Shown: in pieces, positions 6,421-9,293 of the stretch
Position numbering within the stretch: the first letter of the stretch is position 1
Layout: every line of letters starts with the position of its first letter
Assembly: GCA_027886795.1 (NCBI GenBank)
Contig: JAPCJU010000031.1
Span: forward strand, 1-9,293
From: Nitrososphaerota archaeon
GTDB lineage: Archaea; Thermoproteota; Nitrososphaeria; Nitrososphaerales; CADDZS01
Length of the DNA: 9,293 nt
Direction of reading: 5' to 3'
Program-made: the position numbers and the translations under genes
The notes under the pieces: generated by a model
The model's input: only the letters and a program-made list of their open reading frames with translations
Databases searched by the model: none
Told to the model about the DNA's origin: nothing

Positions 6421-7533
6421 TTACAAGGCTGCATCGTTAATCTCTTCGTAGATTTTCTCGACTTTCTCAATGCTGATTTCGCGTTTTTCTGCGATAGTCC
6501 TCAATTCGCTTTGAGTCAGGGATCTTTTCTTGTGCGGGGCTGAAAAGGGAGTCAACGGGGTCGCAGAAATTTCGAGCCGGGCTACATCAAATCTCGCATA
6601 GTGACCGAGCGAATCGAAAAGAGCTTTCGCGACCTTAATCGAGTCCGCGTCGCAATCTCCTGTTACAATAGATTCTGTCCCGAAGGCAGGCCCAACTAGA
6701 TAATTTCCGTCTGGCCCCACAATCGCACTTCCTCCATATGCCTGCTCAAGAGAAGGGATCATTTCCTTGTGGTAGGGAAACTCCTCGGGAATGTCGTCGG
6801 CCGTTATCGTTGGGAGAGCGCTTATCACAAAGCATCCAGCTTCAAAAGCGTGCTCTCTGATAGCGGGAAACAGATCGCAGTATTTTCCCTCCCTGTCCGG
6901 ACTGAATTCAACTCCGTCAACCCTCCAGCTTCCTGGCCACGAAGCAATGTGAAATTCCTCTCCCTTCATAATCAGAGCGGCGCGGGCCATTATCATGTGA
7001 TTTTCCCAGCAGACTAGACCTCCAATCCTCCCAACGCTTGTCTCATACACTTGCAAATCGCTGCCATCTCCCATACCCCATACGAGTCGTTCCTCGTAGG
7101 TGGGGATTAGCTTCCGGTGTTTTCCAAGAAACTTTCCCTCATCGCTTATGAAAAGTAGAGAGTTGTAAATCGTTCTTGAACCTGGAAGGTCGCTCATCTC
7201 GTTGCAACCCATAACGAGATTTATCTTGTTTGATCTAGCAAAATCACACAATCGCTCCGCGTCCTCGCTCGGTATCTGCATCGAACTATCCTGCAACATC
7301 GAAAGTGCTTTTCCAAATTTCCTGGAATCGTAATCTTTGTGTCCTGGCAAAATCCAGTATGGATACCCGGAGATCCAGGACTCTGGAAATACGACCAATT
7401 TCGATCCCCGTGATGAAGCTTCCGAAATCAGACTGCCCGCTTTCTGAATCGTCTTTTCCTTATTGTAATAGACTGGGGCGGCTTGAGCTATAGCAACCTT
7501 TACGCGCTGGTGTCCGCCCAATAATTTTTGCAA
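6421..7533 (-). CDS. Nitrilase (carbon-nitrogen hydrolase)
   Basis: Residues 11-330 form a nitrilase-superfamily hydrolase with the full triad visible: E51 in VVFPESW, K141 in HRKLIPTYEE, and nucleophile C175 in GGLVCWEN. CWEN is typical of true nitrilases (branch 1), which convert nitriles to carboxylic acids and ammonia; cyanide hydratases usually have CWEH, and amidases other neighbours. In a nitrogen-metabolising archaeon this would release ammonia from organic nitriles, which is inference. The usual Pro-Leu after CWEN-x-M is replaced by IMARAAL, so the substrate may be unusual. The C-terminal 35 residues or so (SLTQSELRTIAEKREIS and beyond) form a charged helical tail beyond the catalytic domain. 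The only canonical starts are TTG 7533 and TTG 7521; a TATA-like TTTTAATG at 7547-7554 fits the second better. No SD is visible. Confidence 0.87.
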   Translation of the reverse strand: MQKLLGGHQRVKVAIAQAAPVYYNKEKTIQKAGSLISEASSRGSKLVVFPESWISGYPYWILPGHKDYDSRKFGKALSMLQDSSMQIPSEDAERLCDFARSNKINLVMGCNEMSDLPGSRTIYNSLLFISDEGKFLGKHRKLIPTYEERLVWGMGDGSDLQVYETSVGRIGGLVCWENHMIMARAALIMKGEEFHIASWPGSWRVDGVEFSPDREGKYCDLFPAIREHAFEAGCFVISALPTITADDIPEEFPYHKEMIPSLEQAYGGSAIVGPDGNYLVGPAFGTESIVTGDCDADSIKVAKALFDSLGHYARFDVARLEISATPLTPFSAPHKKRSLTQSELRTIAEKREISIEKVEKIYEEINDAAL

Positions 7534-7786
7534 AAAGGTCAGCTCACATTAAAATGATTCAGATAATATCTGTATCTGAGAAATTCACAGATGAGGCAAT
7601 TCGTTCTAAAGTACGGCGGGATTAACAGGTGATTCTACTCTTATGTCAAATTTCTCTAGGCTCTCTTACGATAAAAAAAGTGATTTTTCGAAATAGGTGA
7701 TTCCCTTAACTTTGGTGGCATTCAGGCGGACTAGGTAGGATTCCTTTCAATAGGTTAGCTTATTGCTAGGATGATATTTTGAGAAG
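7534..7786. other. Intergenic region between nitrilase and the 105-residue gene
   Basis: This divergent spacer of 253 bases holds the nitrilase promoter symmetry at its left end and the promoter of the gene at 7787 at its right end. Between them there are only two ATG frames under 20 codons (7590 and 7643) with no ribosome binding site. A short motif AGGTGATTC occurs at 7627-7635 and 7695-7703, with a related AGGTAGGATTC at 7733-7743. No tRNA or stable RNA fold was seen. Confidence 0.5.
7559..7579. promoter_or_regulatory. Overlapping inverted repeats in the nitrilase promoter
   Basis: CAGATA-A-TATCTG (7560-7572) is a perfect palindrome around one base. The same left arm also pairs with a second right arm: TCAGATA (7559-7565) with TATCTGA (7573-7579). 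The block lies 26-46 bases upstream of TTG 7533, overlapping or just upstream of the expected TATA position, so it may be an operator for a dimeric regulator. It is AT-rich, so part of the symmetry could be chance. Confidence 0.45.
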
Positions 7787-8104
7787 ATGAGCTATCATCA
7801 AATGTTCATCAAGATAGGTTCTATTATTTTCACAAGAAGTCCCCAGGCGCAATACACCATACAGGGGTACATGGGTGGTTCGATTGGAATCAGGGGTCGC
7901 ATCCAGTCTGAAGCTGACGCAAAATCGACGGAGGCAGATCTCTATCAGCTTCGAGAAGGTCAGGTCAGGGATATTGAGGTTCAAACCGACGATGGTAAAT
8001 CGATGATGGGATCGTACAAGATAAATGAACTCAATTGGAAGAAAGAAAGAAAAGCGAGCGGAGAGTACGAGTTATTACTCAACATAGGACTACAGAAACA
8101 ATAA
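7787..8104 (+). CDS. Hypothetical beta-rich protein, 105 residues
   Basis: An ATG-started frame of 105 codons; I do not recognise the family. The composition is protein-like and soluble: alternating hydrophobic residues suggest beta strands around IKIGSIIFTR, IQGYMGGSIGIRGRI, VRDIEVQTDDG and YELLLNIGLQ, with a basic stretch NWKKERKASGE near residue 87. There is no signal peptide, membrane segment or cysteine. GAGAAG lies directly before the ATG but at no useful spacing, and an AT-rich TTAGCTTATT at 7755-7764 is at the right distance for a TATA box. No neighbour on the same strand is close, so it is probably transcribed alone. A shadow frame on the other strand covers 7766-7984, but its composition is less convincing. 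Confidence 0.62.
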   Translation: MSYHQMFIKIGSIIFTRSPQAQYTIQGYMGGSIGIRGRIQSEADAKSTEADLYQLREGQVRDIEVQTDDGKSMMGSYKINELNWKKERKASGEYELLLNIGLQKQ

Positions 8105-8158
8105 GACACATTCCCAGCTCCGCCCTAAATTAAGCTTAGGAAGGAATACTAGGAATTA

Positions 8159-8566
8159 TTATTCTAATCGATTGGCAGTGATTCTCGCGTCCCGTTCGGT
8201 GACCAGTCCGCGATATGCGATTGAAAGATCTCGTTTTTTATCTTGTGACAGTTCAAACTCTGCTCTGTAAGGGCATAAGTGGTCTTTTACAGCGCGGTTT
8301 AGATTTTCGTCGAAGATAACTGGATATAATCTGCATCCGGCCGGCCGGTTAGCGTAAATGGTGCATTGCTTCCCGTCGTGAAATACGCACCTGCCGTCTC
8401 TGTTTTTGAGAACCTTGAAACCATCAGACTCCACTGTAAATGAGTCTTGTTTGAATCCGAGCCCCACGATCTGCTGAATATCTTCCTCCAACAGGGGCAT
8501 CTCCGTGTCAAAACAGCAAATCACGCAGTTGTGATTCCTGCATACATTCTTAGGCGGGATTCCCAA
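8159..8566 (-). CDS. YkgJ-family cysteine cluster protein
   Basis: The 135-residue protein has the eight-cysteine pattern of the YkgJ/UPF0153 family: C9-x4-C14-x2-C17-C18 near the N-terminus, C60 (DGRC), C68 (QCTIY), C78 in RPAGCRLYP, and C98 (HLCPY). The RP-x2-C-R-x-YP motif is the hallmark. The family is thought to bind a metal, zinc or an Fe-S cluster, but its biochemical role is not settled. TTG 8566 is directly preceded by an in-frame TAA, and the next in-frame start would cut off the first cysteine cluster, so TTG is the start with good confidence. There is no membrane segment; it should be cytoplasmic. It converges with the 105-residue gene, stop codons 54 bases apart. Confidence 0.84.
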   Translation of the reverse strand: MGIPPKNVCRNHNCVICCFDTEMPLLEEDIQQIVGLGFKQDSFTVESDGFKVLKNRDGRCVFHDGKQCTIYANRPAGCRLYPVIFDENLNRAVKDHLCPYRAEFELSQDKKRDLSIAYRGLVTERDARITANRLE

Positions 8567-8718
8567 TTAGAAGTGCCAATGAAGAGCTATTCGTAGCTAG
8601 TTGAGTTTTACCTCGGAAAAACCAAGAAATCGAGCCCAGATCAGTATGGGGAAGCCTTTTCCAATGAATCAGCTTATCAATGAGTAGGGCAAGTTATCAT
8701 CCGAGTATCAGAAAATAA

Positions 8719-8931
8719 ATGGCGACTACCACCAAAAAAGCAATGTTTGAGCAAAAGAAGGGTTTCATGTGCGGCAATCACGTTTTGTATTGTCCCGATT
8801 TGTCGAAGGCCGACAACAGACAACCGTTCTTTTTGTATTGCTCGAAACATAACTTGATGTACGAAATTGATCTTGATACTCAGGGGGAGGAGTTTATTGA
8901 AGAATTCCCCAACGGCTGCAAGGCAACCTGA
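8719..8931 (+). CDS. Small putative zinc-binding protein with paired CxxH motifs
   Basis: The 70-residue product has two matching metal-type motifs: C18-G-N-H21 followed by C25, and C41-S-K-H44, with a further C67 near the C-terminus. Two CxxH pairs 20 residues apart could hold one zinc ion in a small zinc-finger or zinc-ribbon fold. The N-terminus is basic (TTKKAMFEQKK) and the C-terminal third acidic (GEEFIEEFP). I do not recognise a named family. ATG 8719 is the natural start; TTATCAT about 26 bases upstream (8694-8700) is a possible TATA box and no SD is present. It is convergent with the cysteine-rich genes at the right end. Confidence 0.65.
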   Translation: MATTTKKAMFEQKKGFMCGNHVLYCPDLSKADNRQPFFLYCSKHNLMYEIDLDTQGEEFIEEFPNGCKAT

Positions 8932-8940
8932 GCAGACATT

Positions 8941-9045
8941 CTACACCCTGACTTGATTCGATAGTTTCGTCAGGTCAACCATAGATCTTCCGTTATTGTC
9001 GCTTATCCGCCTGTCGTTGCTCCAGGCCTGATTGCGCAATCGCAT
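8941..9045 (-). CDS. Possible 34-residue ORF at the end of the copper-protein chain
   Basis: An ATG frame starts three bases after the stop of the microprotein at 9049 and runs 34 codons to TAG at 8943-8941. The product is basic and polar: NDRRISDNNGRS in the middle, then MVDLTKLSNQVRV. I know no family. The close spacing suggests translational coupling, but GAAGG touches the ATG rather than sitting at a useful distance, and a frame this short can arise by chance. Confidence 0.3.
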   Translation of the reverse strand: MRLRNQAWSNDRRISDNNGRSMVDLTKLSNQVRV

Positions 9046-9048
9046 CCT

Positions 9049-9141
9049 TCAATCAAAGAACAAGTAGGGGCACACGCAGTCGCAATCGTCGATGTAGTTT
9101 TGACAGTTAGGGCAACTGTCCAGTAATCCTGTACTTGGCAT
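9049..9141 (-). CDS. Five-cysteine microprotein, 30 residues
   Basis: This ATG frame of 30 codons begins five bases after the stop of the DUF326 protein. Its product has C10-P-N-C13, then C20-D-C22-V-C24-P, and ends YLFFD. CPxC followed by closely spaced cysteines and flanking Asp residues (D18, D19, D21) is a metal-binding pattern like a half zinc ribbon or a tiny metallothionein. GGAGGT at 9153-9158, inside the end of the upstream gene, lies 11 bases before the ATG and may serve as its ribosome binding site. The position directly behind a copper-binding protein suggests a metal-linked job, perhaps a copper carrier or a regulator of the larger protein; this is inference. No named family is known to me. 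Confidence 0.55.
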   Translation of the reverse strand: MPSTGLLDSCPNCQNYIDDCDCVCPYLFFD

Positions 9142-9146
9142 TCTTG

Positions 9147-9293
9147 TCACTTACCTCCGCTGATTGCCCTGCACTCTGCTGCGCACTTTCTGCAAATCTC
9201 CGCGCACTGCTTGCAATGTTCCATGTGCATGGCATGTTTCTCGCATTCCTTGGCGCACGCATCGCATATGACGGCACACTCCCTTGCAATTTC
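9147..9293 (-). CDS. Four-helix-bundle copper-binding protein, DUF326/Csp-like (5' partial)
   Basis: Reading from the right edge, 48 codons encode the C-terminal end of a cysteine-rich helical protein; the start lies outside the window. In the visible fragment cysteines fall at 6, 10, 13, 17, 28, 31, 35, 38 and 42, giving repeated C-x3-C-x2-C-x3-C units separated by a His/Met-rich turn (H20, M23, H24, M25, H27). This is the signature of DUF326 proteins and of the Csp copper-storage proteins, in which helices of a four-helix bundle bind many Cu(I) ions through inward-facing cysteines. The likely role is copper storage or detoxification, relevant in organisms with copper-dependent respiration and ammonia oxidation. 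An overlapping minus-strand frame at 9107-9289 is a shadow of this one. Confidence 0.88.
   Translation of the reverse strand, partial: EIARECAVICDACAKECEKHAMHMEHCKQCAEICRKCAAECRAISGGK

Noticed and set aside
7590..7693. Two ATG frames of 13 and 17 codons in the spacer
   Set aside because: They lack ribosome binding sites, recognisable motifs and neighbours in the same direction within coupling distance.
7766..7984. 72-codon minus-strand frame opposite the gene at 7787
   Set aside because: It overlaps the longer plus-strand frame, and its product has no domain or plausible start signal.
8947..8974. CCTGAC...GTCAGG inverted repeat between convergent genes as a terminator
   Set aside because: The stem is only six base pairs with a 16-base loop and no T-run follows it; it may also lie inside a short coding frame.
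9107..9289. 60-codon minus-strand frame starting with ATG
   Set aside because: It is out of frame with the nine-cysteine DUF326 pattern encoded at 9147-9293; its own composition (Ala, Ser, Arg, Gln) is that of a shadow frame.
1..9293. tRNA, rRNA, CRISPR, transposon ends or prophage genes
   Set aside because: Reading both strands showed no T-loop consensus in a tRNA-like context, no regularly spaced repeats, no transposase motif and no phage structural gene that I can recognise.

Overview
The window most likely comes from an archaeon, and the mix of genes fits a soil or terrestrial Nitrososphaerota/Thaumarchaeota-type genome of moderate GC. That assignment is inference. It rests on TATA-like boxes about 25-30 bases upstream of start codons with little or no leader, mostly weak or absent Shine-Dalgarno sequences, heavy use of TTG and GTG starts, and the combination of a V4R-domain protein, a MEDS-like regulator, a nitrilase, a YkgJ-type cysteine-cluster protein and a DUF326-type copper-binding protein. 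I see no rRNA, tRNA, CRISPR array, transposase or clear phage gene.

Layout. 1-1700 (+): the 3' part of a large signalling protein (class III nucleotide cyclase end, TolB-like domain, TPR repeats), cut by the window edge. 1740-2639 (-): a ten-helix EamA/DMT transporter that needs a non-canonical CTG (or ATT) start behind a strong GGAGGAG; a possible 21-residue leader ORF overlaps its start. 2640-3030: no secure gene, one doubtful small ORF, two perfect inverted repeats. 3031-3333 (+): small two-helix membrane protein. 3388-4554 (+): zinc-dependent medium-chain alcohol/polyol/sugar dehydrogenase. 4647-5117 (+): gamma-glutamylcyclotransferase-like protein. 5127-5858 (-): ribbon-helix-helix DNA-binding domain joined to a MEDS-like sensor domain, divergent from 5926-6414 (+), a stand-alone V4R sensor. 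6421-7533 (-): a nitrilase with the Glu-Lys-Cys triad, with overlapping inverted repeats in its promoter. 7787-8104 (+): unrecognised beta-rich small protein. 8159-8566 (-): YkgJ-type eight-cysteine protein. 8719-8931 (+): small protein with two CxxH motifs. 8941-9293 (-): tightly packed chain of the 3' end of a DUF326/Csp-like copper-storage protein, a 30-residue five-cysteine microprotein and a possible 34-residue ORF.

How the parts may work together. The genes are mostly separate transcription units, so there is no single long operon. Two places look like small systems. First, the RHH-MEDS regulator and the V4R sensor share a 67-base divergent promoter region holding two near-identical copies of ATATCTAGATAT that flank the regulator's TATA box; this suggests an autoregulated ligand-sensing pair. 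Second, the right end holds four consecutive cysteine-rich small proteins, including an unannotated microprotein directly behind the copper-binding protein, which suggests a metal-handling cluster that continues past the window edge.
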